Below, piece after piece: positions 9,905-25,523 of a DNA stretch of 64,000 bases (the stretch's first letter is position 1; each line of letters starts with the position of its first letter). The translations under genes and the position numbers were made by a program. The notes beneath the pieces were generated by a model. It was not told the origin of the DNA. It ran no database searches and saw only the letters and a program-made list of their open reading frames with translations. The stretch comes from Diabrotica undecimpunctata (Eukaryota > Arthropoda > Insecta > Coleoptera > Chrysomelidae): the NCBI RefSeq assembly GCF_040954645.1, contig NC_092812.1:5873001-5937000 (forward strand), read 5' to 3'.

Positions 9905-11191
9905 GAACAGTTATAATGCAAAGTATACATTTTCATTTGTTATTGATCTCAGAGAGTTGATTTTACCGAAAGATTATGTTTTATTTCGTTAGATGTCATA
10001 TCGTTATTTACTAATCTACCAATAGATCTGGTCAGTAATATAATACAGTCAAAATGGAATCTCATTCAAAATTATACAACAAATTCTAAGGACAGTTTTT
10101 TAATACTTCTGAATTATGTTTTTGAGAACACCTATTTTAGGTTTAATGATACGTTCTATCGACAAATATTTGGAGCACCTATGGGTAGTCCACTCAGCCC
10201 CATAATAGCAACCATCATTTTGGACCATTTGCTGGATGTCATTATTCCACAATTACCTTTCCCTTTACCCTTCATTAAAAAATTTGTAGACGATCTTATA
10301 TGTTCTGTTCCTACTTCACAAATTCAAAATACTTTGAACATTTTTAATAACTTTAAGACACATATCCAATTTATTTTAGAGATGGAAAATGATTGTTCGA
10401 TCATTTCTGGACACCAAATTAATAAGAACTGAACAAAACAAAATATTGATAGATTGGTATCAAAAGCCAACACACTCGGGAAGATATTTAAACTTTTTTT
10501 CAAATCATCCTACTCATCAAAAGTTTAATACAGTGATTGCAATGAAGAATATAGTTAGGCATATTAGTGATGATAAATTCATAAACAGAAATTTAAATTT
10601 GCTGGTAAACATCTTTGAAAATAATGGATACCCAAAACATATCCTTAAAAAAATGATATTTAACTCAGACATTTTTCACGGCCCCACTGATATCGGAGCA
10701 GTACAAACAATCCAATATAAAAAACCACCAATAATAAAACAGTTAATACCTTCTGTGACTAGTTTATTTAAACAATTTACCACTATTAAAATTGTCCAAT
10801 GTAATTTATTAGAAAACCGACAAATGTTTTCTAAGGTAAAAGACAAGACACCAACTGTAAATAAAACTAATGTTATCTACAAACTGTCTTATTTGGATTG
10901 CCAGAGCTGTTATGTTGGCCAATCTTCTCAATGGCTAAAACAAAGGGCCACACAGCACAAAAGTGACTGCACAAATAAGAAGAATAAATGTGCGGCAGTT
11001 GACCATTACTTAAAAACTGGGCATCAATTTGACTACTCAAATGACAGGGTTCTACAGCAAAAGAATAATTACAAAAAATATTGTTTTTAGAAATGTGTCA
11101 TATTAATAGAGAAAAATATGCAGTAAATTACAAGGCAGATACGGGAGAGTTGAGCAATATCTACTATAATATTCTTAGTATGTTAAAATAA
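9905..11191 (+). pseudogene. Penelope-like element RT plus GIY-YIG endonuclease
   Basis: This continues the PLE ORF interrupted at 6494. The order is: SLDVISLFTNLPID (RT motif), GAPMGSPLSPIIA at about 10171, FVDD (the YxDD box, ~10290), WYQKPTHSGRYLNF, then a GIY-YIG nuclease with VIYKLSYLDCQSCYVGQSS, TQHKSDC and DHYLKTGH. The conserved tail HINREKYAVNYK ends at TAA 11189-11191. At least three frameshifts break it (near 9990, 10390-10430 and 11075). PLE enzymes use the GIY-YIG domain to cut target DNA and the RT to copy RNA. It is not functional as it stands. Confidence 0.85.
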
Positions 11192-11577
11192 TTTTTCTGT
11201 TTACAATTATACTTTAAATCACCCTGTATATTTTTAATGTGTAATTTTATTGTATTTTAATTGTTTCTTGGTTGTTTTTGTTTGCTTTCAATATTTAATT
11301 ACTAGTGACTTAGGTGCTTTTAACCAATAGTGTTTGTACTGTTTTGAACATATTATGTACAAGAACATTTTTAAATATTTTAAACTCTAAATCTGTAAGT
11401 AATTCATTGTTTATTCTCACCTTATATTTATACAAATTTTAACCATATTTTAGTTGTCTCGTGATGAAGCTGACAAGAAATCAGCGAAATATAGAGAAAT
11501 AAAAGAAAAAGAAAAAAGATTTTTTTTTAAAAAACAGACCGCATACCCGATACACCACTACAATAAATTGTTATATC

Positions 11578-11583
<6 letters not shown>

Positions 11584-11635
<52 letters not shown>
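11584..11635. repeat. (TA)n microsatellite
   Basis: About 26 uninterrupted TA units. Flanking sequence has no recognised coding content. Confidence 0.97.
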
Positions 11636-11636
<1 letters not shown>

Positions 11637-12743
11637 CCAGGGAAAGACCTGTTTATTTATTAATTCTGGTCAGATTGTAATGTTAGTATTGTTTTTCGTT
11701 TTAATAAAATACTATTTGTCATTCAGTGTGTTTGCTTGCGTAGTTTTTATAACACATTTTCCTCGCATACAGTTTTTATCGTGTTTACTTGTATGTTTGA
11801 TAACTGCCGTCCGGATATTCGCTGTCCTTTAGCGTTGGCGACTTTTTGTTAACTTAACACTAATACAAACGCTAGTTTCTTTAATAAAGCTTGAAGTTTA
11901 AAACTCTGTTTGAAAACAAAACATGTCTTTCACTTAAACTTTTTGATACTATAATATAAAAGACGTTACGACGTATAATATATTGTTTCTAAGAATGCCC
12001 TTTTTAGGTATAGCTATAAAACAGTTAACGTAACACTATTAAATCTTAAAAGCGCTTAATCAAGATTTAAGGTTACCTGGCTTGTTCGGTTCGAAAAATC
12101 TTTGAATGACTGCTGATGAAAGATGGTACATTAAAAGTAAATTACAACTGTTATTGGTTTTACAATTGATATATTACCATTATTAAGTTTCAGTATAGTC
12201 GAACCATTATGTTTAAGTTTTAGCTATAATTTTTAGGTTCTATTGCTTGCAAAACGTTTTTTTCTATGTAGAATTATATAACTTAATATTAAACTCTAAT
12301 GCATTAATTGAGAAGAAGCTGAATGAAGAAAAAGAAGAATTTAAAAATGACTGGAATGGACAACATTGTCTAGAAATGACGTAAAGGTGTTAATAGGAGA
12401 GGAAATCAAATCGATTATGTTGTGTTCGACACAAGATACATCAGCGACGAGATAGATGTATGTGCAGGAGGAGGGGGGGCAAGCATAAACTAATAAGGTG
12501 AAAGTGAGGTGAAATCTCGAATAGGGGTAAATCAATGGTGGAACACGAATTAAAAATTAAGTGCAATCGTCTACTTTCATTCATCTCTGTACATGTCCTG
12601 TACAGTCTAAGGGAAGAGGTTTGATGTATCTGATGATATTTTCTCCCTTTTATCCTTCTTCAATTCCGGCATTTGTTTTAATTTTTTCTTCTCCCTCTCC
12701 TGCTACTTTGAAATTTATGTATCGTATGTCCAGTGTCATTCTC
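11636..12743. other. no recognisable feature
   Basis: Short ORFs occur on both strands but none has recognisable family motifs. A G-rich stretch (GGAGGAGGGGGGGC) lies near 12466-12480. Confidence 0.3.
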
Positions 12744-12810
12744 ATTATTTCTCTTTTAAATTTTAGAAGGCTGTCTCTGACAGCCTTCTAAAATTTGAAA
12801 GAGAAATAAT
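12744..12810. repeat. near-perfect hairpin, 32-bp arms
   Basis: The left arm 12744-12775 and the right arm 12779-12810 pair with one mismatch around a 3-nt loop (TCT). Each arm contains AAATTTTAGAAGGCTGTC or its complement. No gene is associated with it. Confidence 0.9.
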
Positions 12811-12864
12811 CGTCGTTGACTTCATCTTATGTAATGACAATGTATTAACCAAGTGATACAGTAA

Positions 12865-12945
12865 TGCTTTGATAAGAGTTCACTATAGTAATGTCTGGGG
12901 GCTGCTTGGGAGACTGAGACCTCGAAAGCCCTGAATAAGACATCG
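12865..12945 (+). repeat. Penelope-like 3' end fragment
   Basis: The segment with GACTGAGACCTCG and AAGCCCTGAA matches the end of the second PLE at about 30262-30330 (CACTGAGACCTCGG ... AAGCCCTGAAG). It is a short non-coding scrap of the same repeat family. Confidence 0.5.
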
Positions 12946-13382
12946 AAGAGGCTGTCAAAAGCTCGGCGCAGTGATAATCGACGTGGTTCAACCCGATAGA
13001 CTGGTGAGTTTAGTCAACTTTTCAGACGAAGCAAAACACGATAAATAATTTTGTTCTGAACCTAATTAATTGTCATATCTTCTAAATCGTAGTACACAGA
13101 ATGGTTATATTTATTTATTTTACTTTGTAAATACTAATCTTTAACAAAGTATATATTTTTTAAATAAATGAAAATTACAAAAAAAAATGTGACATATTAT
13201 TTGGACCACACGTATCAGATGACTTATACTATTTTGTTCAGCGCAAAAAAGCTGTTATTTATTAAAAAATAAATAAATAAAACATATTTATGCAATATTT
13301 AAAAAAAACATATAAAAGCATAGGAATAATATTAATACGGTTTCGGCAGACCAATGGCTACGTCCCTTAATAAAGAAAAGTA
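12946..13382. other. A+T-rich stretch, nothing recognised
   Basis: No coding motif or repeat structure could be supported. Confidence 0.3.
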
Positions 13383-15001
13383 TTACTCTGTGTCAGATGA
13401 ATCTTCATCATCTGGAATCACATCAGCAGCATCAGTTGTGTTTATATTTTTATAAAAATCGTAAAACACTGGACTTATCAGAGGAAGAAGATCCAAAATA
13501 TCCTTTTTCTTATGTATAGATATAGTAACAGTGCTTTTATACAAATTTCTGGGTACCAACCTAGCATTAGTTTGTCCTTGTCACCATGGTAAAGTTTTAC
13601 AACATTAAATTTCTTTTTTCCTGTACTTTTCACAAGCTGATACCAGTCGTGCGGATGGCTAATGGGAACACTTAACCTTTTTTTTTGCTTTTCGATAAAT
13701 CCATAATTAGTATCGCACTCCATAAGACTGTGTCCACTCACCATGAATTTATGGAAAATAACTCCTATATTAGTGTTATTTTGCATTGCTCTTAAAAACG
13801 CCATAGCAACATGTGATTTTTGTTCTGACCACCGCATGTATCCAAGTACAGTGTTACTTTGGAAACATGTGTTGGTTGTTAGTGATAATAATTCTTTATA
13901 AATACATGTAGCTATATTGTTACCCCCCCTTCCTCCACCCTCATGCCATATGTTACATGCTACACTTTCTTCTTCATTCTCATGAATAGTTAGATTTGTC
14001 CATAACTGTCTTTTGTAAAAGGTAACAGAAGAATTTACATATGAAGTTGGGAGACACTGCTGCAAGTCAAAAGTGAGGCATCTAAAAGTACTATCACATT
14101 TTGCTTTTTCTGTATCGTTGCTCTTCATAACATATGCATTTTCTGCAGCAGTGTGATGAATACTTACTGCTTGAATTTTTTACTTAGCACATCACATTAA
14201 TGGCACGTATGGAACTCTCTTTCATAAATAGGTCTAGACACAGGTGATACATTTTCTTCACAGTATAATTTGTACATTTTCTGAAGATTAAGATGGCATG
14301 GCTAATACAATCTATTACTTTATCGTCGAGTATAATAAGATTCATATAGGGGAAAAGAATTTATGTGGAACTTCACTGCACTAATAGCTTCTTAATTGTG
14401 CTTGTTAGCAGAAGAATTACAATCTCGCTGGTTATCTATCAGTTATTCTCCCTGATATATTTAAATCCCTGTTTGTAAGAGCCAGTGTAATAAACATATT
14501 TGTCTCATCAAATGTGTTCATAAAACATTTTTAAAAACTTGAATTCTAGCGCAATTCACCTTTAAAAGAAAAACATGAGTCACTTTGCCGACTTTTTCTT
14601 TATCCGGACCTAAATTTCTTTTTCTAGTGGTTTTAGGTAGTTCGGAGTCTATAAGGCTAACAATATATGCAACATGTTTGTTGCGATCACCCATAAACCA
14701 ATATTCGTCGAATAGCTTTTTTTGTATATCTTCTGAAATTTTTTTATTGCATTTATTTTTACAGGCTTCAAGTTTTTTCATGCAGCGTGTTAGGTTTACC
14801 TTATTTTTTGCTGTTACATAAGCTTTTCCAAAGTGATTTCTTTTACATTTTTTTTTTGTGAATAAACTTATTTAATTTTGGAATCTATTCTGGTATTACC
14901 TGATTTTGATCTCCTCTCTGTATTTTTAGACCCAGAATTTGTTTGAAACCGATTCTATTTTTTTCTTTAACAGCACTGCTAGACTCACTATTATCCGGCA
15001 T
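13383..15001 (-). pseudogene. decayed member of an insect multi-copy, transposon-like protein family
   Basis: Pieces in order on the minus strand: a start at 15001 (MPDNSESSSAVKEK); a block with CKNKCNKKISEDIQKKLFDEY and GDRNKHVAYI (14518-14781); HHTAAENAYVMKSND; the best block 13478-14128 with FDLQQCLPTSYVNSS, YKRQLWTNLTIHE, KFMVSGHSLMECD and ISHPHDWYQLV; and an acidic tail (DLLPLISPVFYDFYKN) ending at 13383. I recall this order from an abundant insect family that behaves like a transposon protein, but I cannot name it with certainty. The usual segment before KSHVA, which normally carries an Asp and Cys-Gly-Gly, is replaced by RWSEQ. There are stops, at least two frameshifts, and possibly introns. 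Confidence 0.6.
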
Positions 15002-15149
15002 ATAGTTTTCATCCTGGTCAAATAATTTTATTTAATTTATATCAGCTTATCGACTGGTTCTATTGATACCAAGGTAAAGATATAGTCCTTGATAGTCTTA
15101 TTCGGCAAAAATAATATTTTGACCATTTTTGACTTTTACCGAGCACCCT

Positions 15150-18339
<3,190 letters not shown>

Positions 18340-18885
18340 TCGTTATATAAATTAATCTTGCGTCAAAAAAATGCATTCTTCTACTATCTATTGAACAACT
18401 CGGAACTCCTTTATTGGAGGCTATGTACGCCTTCCATTCATGAAAAAAATCGATTATTCGTTTTATGAAATTCTTTTGCCCGTAAATTTAAATTAACTGG
18501 AGTATTCCGCATATAAGCTCATAAATTGGCCTTAACGTAACTGGTTTACCTGCCTGATATTCCACACAAATAAAATTAACATTAACGTTAGCACTGTTTT
18601 AATTACCACAATACGCATCCAGAAATTAGTTCAATATCAAGTGATAAATGTGCGTCAAGATCTTTAATTAAAATTTTATTTTCACTGATTCATTGGGCTG
18701 TACTTTTTGCAACAGTATATTTTGGCCGCATTTCCCTTCTTTATTTATTGCGAGAAATAAATTTTAATGGTAAAGTTGGTTTTCTACTCAATGGGAGACC
18801 TGGGGAAGATAAAAGCTTTTACATATTATATCAAATTGCAGCGATTTTGGCGCATTAAAAGTTAGTTTCTATTTAATTTTGATTA
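18340..18885. other. no recognisable feature
   Basis: Intergenic A+T-rich DNA. I saw no coding motif or inverted repeat I could support. Confidence 0.3.
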
Positions 18886-21010
18886 TACAGGGTGTCCAGA
18901 AACTCTAATGACAAACGAAAACCGCAGATTTCCCATAACTTCAGTTAATTTTAAGACGATTTATCTCAAATCACCTATTTCAAAAATGCTTCCTAAGGAA
19001 GCTAGAGCTCTTTGAAGATGGCGCCTTGTAAGTAGTTTTTTTTTTATTAACTCCAGAACCAGAAAAATGAGAGAAGCCAAAGAGAAACAAAAAACAGGAC
19101 AATGCCAAGAAACAGAGGAGTATCAGAGTCGATATGATCTTCAATGCTAATCGAAAGGTAAAGGAAATAGCTAGTTCCGAAAAAGCAACAGCGGAAAAAT
19201 AACAGAAGATGATGCTATAATCAAAGAAGATAAAAACAAAGTATGGGAAGAATACTTGGAGAAGCTTTTCCATGTCCTTAGAACAATACAAAAGCCCACC
19301 ATTGAAGAAAATGCAGGTCACGAAATCCTACCAGAAGAAATAACGGCAGCCGTCAGACAAATGAAAGATGGAAAGGCACCGGGAGTTGAAGAAATTCCTG
19401 CAGAACTGTTGAAGCTATTAGATGCAGAACAAATAAAAATAATAACTGAAATATTTAATGAAATATACAAGGCAGGAACAATAGCAGTAGAGTGGCTTAA
19501 ATCGGAGTTCGTACCATTGCCCAAAAAACCAGGAATAAAAGTTTGTGAAGATTATGGGACCATAAGCCTAATGAGCCTTCTTCTGAAGCTGTTTTTAAAA
19601 GTCATCCACAAAAGAATTTACCGGAAATGCGAGGAACAAATTGCGCCCAATTAGTTTGGATTTGTGAACGCTGTTGGTACGAGGGAAGCTTTATTTAGCG
19701 TGCAGGTATTGTTTCAGAAATGTATAGGTGTCAGCCGTAATGTTTTTGCATGCCTAATTGACTACAAGAAGGCTTTAGATATAGTCAGGCATGAACAAAT
19801 AATGGAAGTGCTGAAGAGGACAGGGATTGACAGAAAAGACTTACAAATAATAGCTACCCTGTACTGGAATCAATTAGCGGTACTCCGAATAGATGGAGAA
19901 TATACAGATCAGGTCAAAATCTTAAGGGGAGTGAAACAGAGGTGCATAATTTCACCACTGATATTCAATCTCCAAGGAAGAGGCTCCAAGAGATATTGAT
20001 GAAGGCATCTCAATAAATGGAGTTAAGCCCAATAACCTGCGATATGCAGATGATATAATATTGTTTTCCAATACCATAGAAGGGCTGCAAAACTTAATGA
20101 ACAAAAATAACGGAAACAAGTAGAAAATATGGACTGGATATAAACACCAGCAAAACCAAGCTAATGATCATCAGCAAGGAAAACATAACTGGAGCAAATC
20201 TTTATGTGAACCAAATGAAAATTGAACGTGTCTCACAATACAACTACTTGGGAACTATAATTAATGAGTCGTGGAACAATACCCAAGAGATTAAATGTCG
20301 CATCGGAAAGGCAAAAAGTGCATTCTTGACTATGAGTTATGTGTTTAATAGCCATGACCTTACCCTAGAAACAAAAATAAGGCTCCTAAAATGTTATGTA
20401 TACTCAGTGCTTCTGTACGGAGTAGAAACGTGGACATTGAAGGCGGAAACTCTATCAAAACTTCAGGCTTTTGAGCTATGGTCACACAGAAGGATCCTGA
20501 AGATACTATGTGCAGACAAGGTCACCAATGAAGAAGTAGTATGGATGACGAACACAACTGCCGATTTGATCAACATCGTGAAGAGCCGTAAGCTACAGTA
20601 CTTGGGACATATAATGAGAAATCAAGGCAGATACGAGCTATTTCAATACATTTTGCAAGGTAAAATTAAATTAAACGAAAAACGGCCCCAGGACGAAGAA
20701 GAATATCCTGCCTTGCTAACTTGAGATCATGGTATAGAAAGATCTCAACACAGCTATTTCGTATAGCAACCAACAAAGTTATCATAGCCAAAATGATCGC
20801 CAACGTTCGGTACGGACAAGCACCCTAAGAAGAAGAACTCCAGAACGCTTATATTAAGGCAAATTAAATTTGTTACGATTATTTAACCTCTAAAGTTGAA
20901 TCGATTCCATTAATTACGAATTTCTAGTACTGTTCATAGGCGTGCGTTTTGGGTAGGTCAACGGGTATTTCAACGCATAACTTTTTTGTCTGTAACTTTT
21001 AAGCATTTGT
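18886..21010 (+). repeat. TACAGGGTG-type interspersed repeat, split by an RTE insertion
   Basis: It starts with TACAGGGTGTCCAGAAACT, a terminal motif also seen at 39013 and 56576 in this window. The repeat is interrupted at 19049-19059 by the RTE copy and resumes after 20846. The right end is not defined. TACAGGGTG ends are common on insect mariner-like MITEs; the assignment is inferred. Confidence 0.5.
19060..20835 (+). pseudogene. 5'-truncated RTE/BovB-type LINE copy
   Basis: The copy is flanked by an exact 11-bp duplication AACTCCAGAAC (19049-19059 and 20836-20846). It starts in the linker between endonuclease and RT. RT motifs: GKAPGVEEIPAELLKLL, FGFVNAVGTREALFS, CLIDYKKALD and RGVKQRC (19256-19999), YADD spelled by GATATGCAGATGAT near 20040, then the C-terminal YLGTIINES, LYGVETWTLK and YLGHIMRNQG (20164-20724). 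Stops and frameshifts lie near 19654, 19999 and 20120-20160. It ends AAGAAGAA like the intact copy. Confidence 0.88.
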
Positions 21011-21049
21011 GATACTAGATTAATAAATTTTTAGATATCTAAACTAACT

Positions 21050-21977
21050 TTCCATTGCCTCTACGTAACTCAAGAATAGCTGGCTTTTTTGATAAAATAG
21101 CTCCACCTTACATAAATAACCAAGTAGATGTAATGACAGCTCAAACGCTCTTATTTGATCAGAATCATTTTTTATTAACATCTTTTTCAAGAGCTGAATT
21201 AGAATTTGCTCTTAATAATCGCGTTAGTACCTCACCAGGATATGATGCAGTCAAATATCCCATGATATAACATTTGCCAGATAATACAAAAGAATTAATT
21301 TTAAATATATTTCACCAGATAATTATTGAGGGCAACAACATAATAGATTTTTAGCGTATTATAGTCGTCCATATTCCAAACCCGGAAGAAAACCTTAAAT
21401 TAGCTAAAGCTAATCGACCTATATCCTTACTATCGCGTATACTGAAGACTCTCGAACGGATGGTTAAGATTAGGCAGGATTGGTGGCTAAGGGATCATAA
21501 TCTCTTGTCTGCTAACCAACATGGCTTTAAGAGAGGTTATGGACCTTCAAAACAGTTCGCTTTTAACATTGTGAACCTGTATACAAATATGATAATTTAT
21601 TTTAAAGACAATCATACTCTAATAGGACCTAAACTTAAGAATAAAGATTACCTCAGGGCTCCGTTTTGTGTCCTATTTTGTTTAACATTTAAATAGCAGA
21701 TCTACACAACATCACTTTTATAAATATTGCGTTTATTGTTGTACAATATGCTGACGATTTCTCTGTGTACACAGAACACAAAAAATATCAACAATTCATT
21801 TAAAACCTGAATAGTGTCTATGGTTTCCATCAAAAATGGTTTACTGAAAATAGTTTTGAATTATCTTGCAGTAAATCACAAGTTGTTATTGTTTATTTAG
21901 CAGACATAATTTTTCTAATACCAGTACAATCAATTTAATTTTGCACCAATGTTCCTCTAAAAATAAAATTAATTATC
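21050..21977 (+). pseudogene. I-clade LINE reverse transcriptase, part 1
   Basis: Blocks are AELEFALNNRVSTSPGYD, RPISLLSRILKTLERM, WWLRDHNLLSANQHGFKRG and VVQYADDF-like VVQYADDFSV encoded near 21740, ending at NKINYLGMI. They match the order in the minus-strand I-like element at 46.7-50.1 kb. There are several stops. The sequence is cut at 21978-21987 by the minus-strand RTE and resumes at 23703. Confidence 0.75.
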
Positions 21978-21987
21978 TGGGAATGAT

Positions 21988-23692
21988 CCTCCTCCTCAGT
22001 CCTAATACTTTTTGGGATGTAGTGACACCATCAGGCCTTTACAGTTTTTTCACGATTTCTCTTCATCCTTCTCTGTCCTGGGCTAGTTGTTCAGCTTCAT
22101 GTAACCCTTGGTTAATCAGTATTTTTGTTTGATCTACCCAACGGCTTGGAGATCTTCCCCTAGGTCTCTTTCCTGCAACTCTACCTTCGACTATCATTTT
22201 TCCATCGTACCTGTTCTTCTAGCAATGTATCCAGAATACTGCAAATATCTCTGTTGTATTTGTTTAAGCAATCTATTCTTTACTTTAAGTTGTTCTAATA
22301 TCGATACGTTAGTGCGATGATTAATCCAGGATATTCTCATCATGCGACGGTATACACACATTTCAAAAGCATCCAGTTTATGTTTATCCGCTTTGTTTAA
22401 GGTCCACATTTCGGATGCATATGTCGCTATGGGAAAAATGAGCGCCCTTACCAGCCTTAGTTTTGTGTGTATTGTTATGCTAGAATTTTTCCAAATTGCT
22501 ACCAGTTTCATCGTAGCTGTTCTAGCAATAGTCAACCTTCTACGTATCTCTCTGTCACACCCTCCGTCATTTGTTATTAGAAACCCCAGGTATATGAAAC
22601 TATTTACTACTTCAAAGCCTCCAATTTCTTTAATGTGTTGAAGATTATTCCTATCTCCGTCTACTATCATGATCCTTGTTTTACTCCTATTTAGCTGTAG
22701 TCCATATGTTTTGCTTTTTTCCTCCAGACGTCTCATTATGTCTTCCATTTCTTCTTGATTTGCCGCGAATATTACAGTGTCATCTGCATGTCTCAAGTTA
22801 TTGATATTTTAACCTCCTACTGATATTCCGCCCTTCCATCCGTCTAGTACCTTTCGCATAATGTGTTCGCTGTAGATATTAAACAGAGTTGGCATCCCTG
22901 ATTATGCATCCCTGCCTGACACCTGCCTCTGTTCTGAAATTATCGGAATGGATGTTGTTTATTTTTACTGTGCACTTATTATTTTCATATAGACTTCTGA
23001 TTAGTTGAATTAAGTGGTGGGGTGTTCCCATTTCTGCTAGTATGAACCATAGCTGCTGCCATCTGACTTTATCGAAGGCCTTTGTGTAATCCACAAAGCA
23101 CATTCGGAGAGAGTTCCAGAGTTTTTTGATTAGCTGTCTGACATTAAGGATGTGTTCTCTTGTGCCTTTTCCTGGGACAAGTCCCGCTTGTTCTTCTGAT
23201 ATCTGAGGCAATAGAAAAGCTTTTAGTCTTTCATGTATTACATGAAGTAGAACCTTGCTTGCATGGGATATTAGGGTTACTTTTTCGAATATAGGGATGA
23301 AAGTGGATGTTGTCCAGTCGTTGGGCCACTCTCCGGTTTCCCAAATCTTTTTGCAGATCATATTTGCATTGATTGTGTGATTGGTTTAAATTCCCTGGAG
23401 AGATATCGGACTTTGATATATAGCTCATGGGATTCATACCTGTTTGCATGTCTCTCTAGTTCTTCGCATTCTTCATTTTTATGTTTATTTTATCATCCCT
23501 ACATGCTCTTTTTATTTCTCTATTTAACCTTGCTAATTAGTTTTTGTTGCTATCGTTTTGATATATGAGAAATTTGATTCTCCTTTGCTCTTCTAGAAGT
23601 TGCAGCGTTCTGTCTGTCATCCAGTGATTTATTTTGATGATCTTTTTTTCGGTTCTGGTTCTTTCTACATATGTTTCTGTAGTAAATGGAAA
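21988..23692 (-). pseudogene. RTE/BovB-type LINE copy, minus strand, second subfamily
   Basis: It lies between a 10-bp target duplication TGGGAATGAT (21978-21987 and 23693-23702). On the minus strand: a linker (NHWMTDRTLQLLEE), WETGEWPNDW, LISHASKVLLHVIHERL, EEQAGLVPGKGTREHI, CFVDYTKAFDKV, RTEAGVRQGC, HADDTVIFA (YADD changed to HADD), a C-terminus with FEMCVYRRMMRISW, then GRSPSRWVDQTK near 22160. The 3' end is a GGAGGAGGA-like repeat rather than AAGAAG, so it is a different subfamily. Stops and frameshifts are present, including the loss of the segment before HADD. Confidence 0.85.
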
Positions 23693-23702
23693 TGGGAATG
23701 AT

Positions 23703-23985
23703 ACTCGACCAGAAATTGATCTGGAAGTTATATATTGATGACGTGTTAAACATATGAAATAAGCGATTAAACTTTTTTAATTCAATTAATAAAACTTGTG
23801 TTGATCCGATGTTGAAGTAGGTTTACTATTTTATAAAGCTTTTGCACGATCTATTTTGGAATACGGAAATGTTTTGTATAGATCAGCAAGTAACGCACTA
23901 TGTTTAGGAGCCATGAGATCCACTCCAATATAAGCTTTGTATTTGAAAGCCTTGTAGCCTCTATTAAGTCTAAAGGGGCCATTAT
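23703..23985 (+). pseudogene. I-clade LINE reverse transcriptase, part 2
   Basis: The frame left at 21977 (NKINYLGMI) continues here: LDQKLIWKLYIDD, then FYKAFARSILEYGNVLYRSAS and ALCLGAMRSTPI (about 23825-23930). The last motif is identical in form to CLGAMRSTPI in the element at 46.9-48.4 kb. The join restores one continuous RT thumb region, which confirms the RTE nest. Confidence 0.75.
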
Positions 23986-24330
23986 ACTACTCGCAAAGTT
24001 GATCAAACTTCAGCAAGTACGAGAGTGTAGACAGGTACTTCATGCGACTTCGATTCACTTAATTCTACTTCCGTTCTGTGTCGGTTTTTTTGCGTCCGAA
24101 TCAAAGGGCCCGAAGTTCGAATACGAAGTGTCACACTGCATTACTCGACTTCACTTTACTCGATATCATTGCTAGTGCACGTCGTTTTTGCAATTTTCAG
24201 GATGAGTACTGACGACTACGTTTTTTCGGCAATTTAATAAGTATGTAGAGAGTCGCCTCGCCTCGATTAACTTCACTTCGACACTTGGTCCGAAGAACTT
24301 CGATCGAGAGTGTAGACGGCGTTTTAGATG
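23974..24330. repeat. possible PIF/Harbinger-type terminal fragment
   Basis: GGGGCCATTATACTACTCGC begins where the I-element similarity ends, and a 12-bp direct repeat GAGAGTGTAGAC occurs at 24021-24032 and 24306-24317. The ends of insect Harbinger elements look like this, but no second TIR or transposase is visible. A weak call. Confidence 0.3.
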
Positions 24331-25520
24331 ATGTTTTGGTCAAAAAATATTTAATGAAAGTATACTTACTGAACCTATCTCTATACGAAAAGATAGTGAC
24401 TTTGAATTGTTATGATCGGACCAATAAATATTGACAACAAAGCCAATACTTTGTGAATCGTATAATCAAAATATAGTACTTTTAAAAAATATATGTATAT
24501 AAATCAAACTACATTCAAAATTGTTTCAAATTATAGTAAAAACATATATTTAAATAAAAATCTATAACTAGCAATTACAAAGAGTCAATAGCTTCGCCGA
24601 GTAAACCGATTTTCAGCACCAAACGTTCCTAAACCTTGCAACATCAATTGCGACGTACTAGAATAGCAAATTCAGCACAAGTGTAATTACTATAAACCCA
24701 CCTTTTTTCAGTCTGAATATTATATTTTAAATTGTAACTAAAATATTTGTTAGTGTAAATAAAAGTTTATTTTGAGTGTTTCTGCCTTTTAAAAAAGTGT
24801 TTTCCTAAAGAATATTCCTTATTCGCGAATGGCAGGGAGTGCGCTTGTTTTTACTATGAAAATTTAAACCATCAAAAATTTGTTCCCTAGATCTTGTTTC
24901 TCTCTCTTATAGACGCCACAGCCCAAGCGCCCATCCTGTCATAAACGCTTTATTAACGCTAAAAAACAGCGCTTTAGAATGAAATAGGCCCAAAATACTT
25001 ATCGGGAAATGATAGAACAAGGTTTGTACTTAAATGTAGGTCCTTAGTGAATTTAAAAATAATGTTTTTTATGTTTTTTAGCCTTGAAAATCGTAATTTT
25101 GCGTTTTTCTCAGTTTTAAATTATTTATACCTCGACAACGATCAAGTTTACAGAAAAACTACAAGAGACTTATTCCGTTCAGAAAAATATAAATAATTTA
25201 AAAAAAATTGGGGTATATTCTCATGAAAGTAATTATGCACAAAAATGGCATGGGAATATTTTTCCGAGCCAACCGGAGCCTATAATAACATATAAGTATG
25301 CAGTACATTTTTTAGTTTTTATTTTTCCAAGAAAACGTCTGTTTACCTATAAATCATTTTTAATTTGACTAATAAATTTTTTCAATGACTGCTGATGTCT
25401 GTCCTGGAAAGTTTGCCTTTTGCTTTCTTTAGGACTTCTGTATACTTCTTTGTTTTCCTTTACTCTCGAGCAGTCCGTAAGTTATTTCCCTAACTACTAC
25501 ATGAAATTACATGATTTCTT
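24331..25520. other. intergenic, nothing recognised
   Basis: A+T-rich DNA with no coding motif I can support. Confidence 0.3.
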
Positions 25521-25523
25521 CTC

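Noticed and set aside
11454..11832. ORFs with Tyr-Ile repeats
   Set aside because: They are translations of the (TA)n array; the same applies to those at 15098, 18123 and 28528.
23900..24175. Plus-strand ORF of 91 residues
   Set aside because: It spans the end of the I-element relic and the next repeat in a different frame; no motif.
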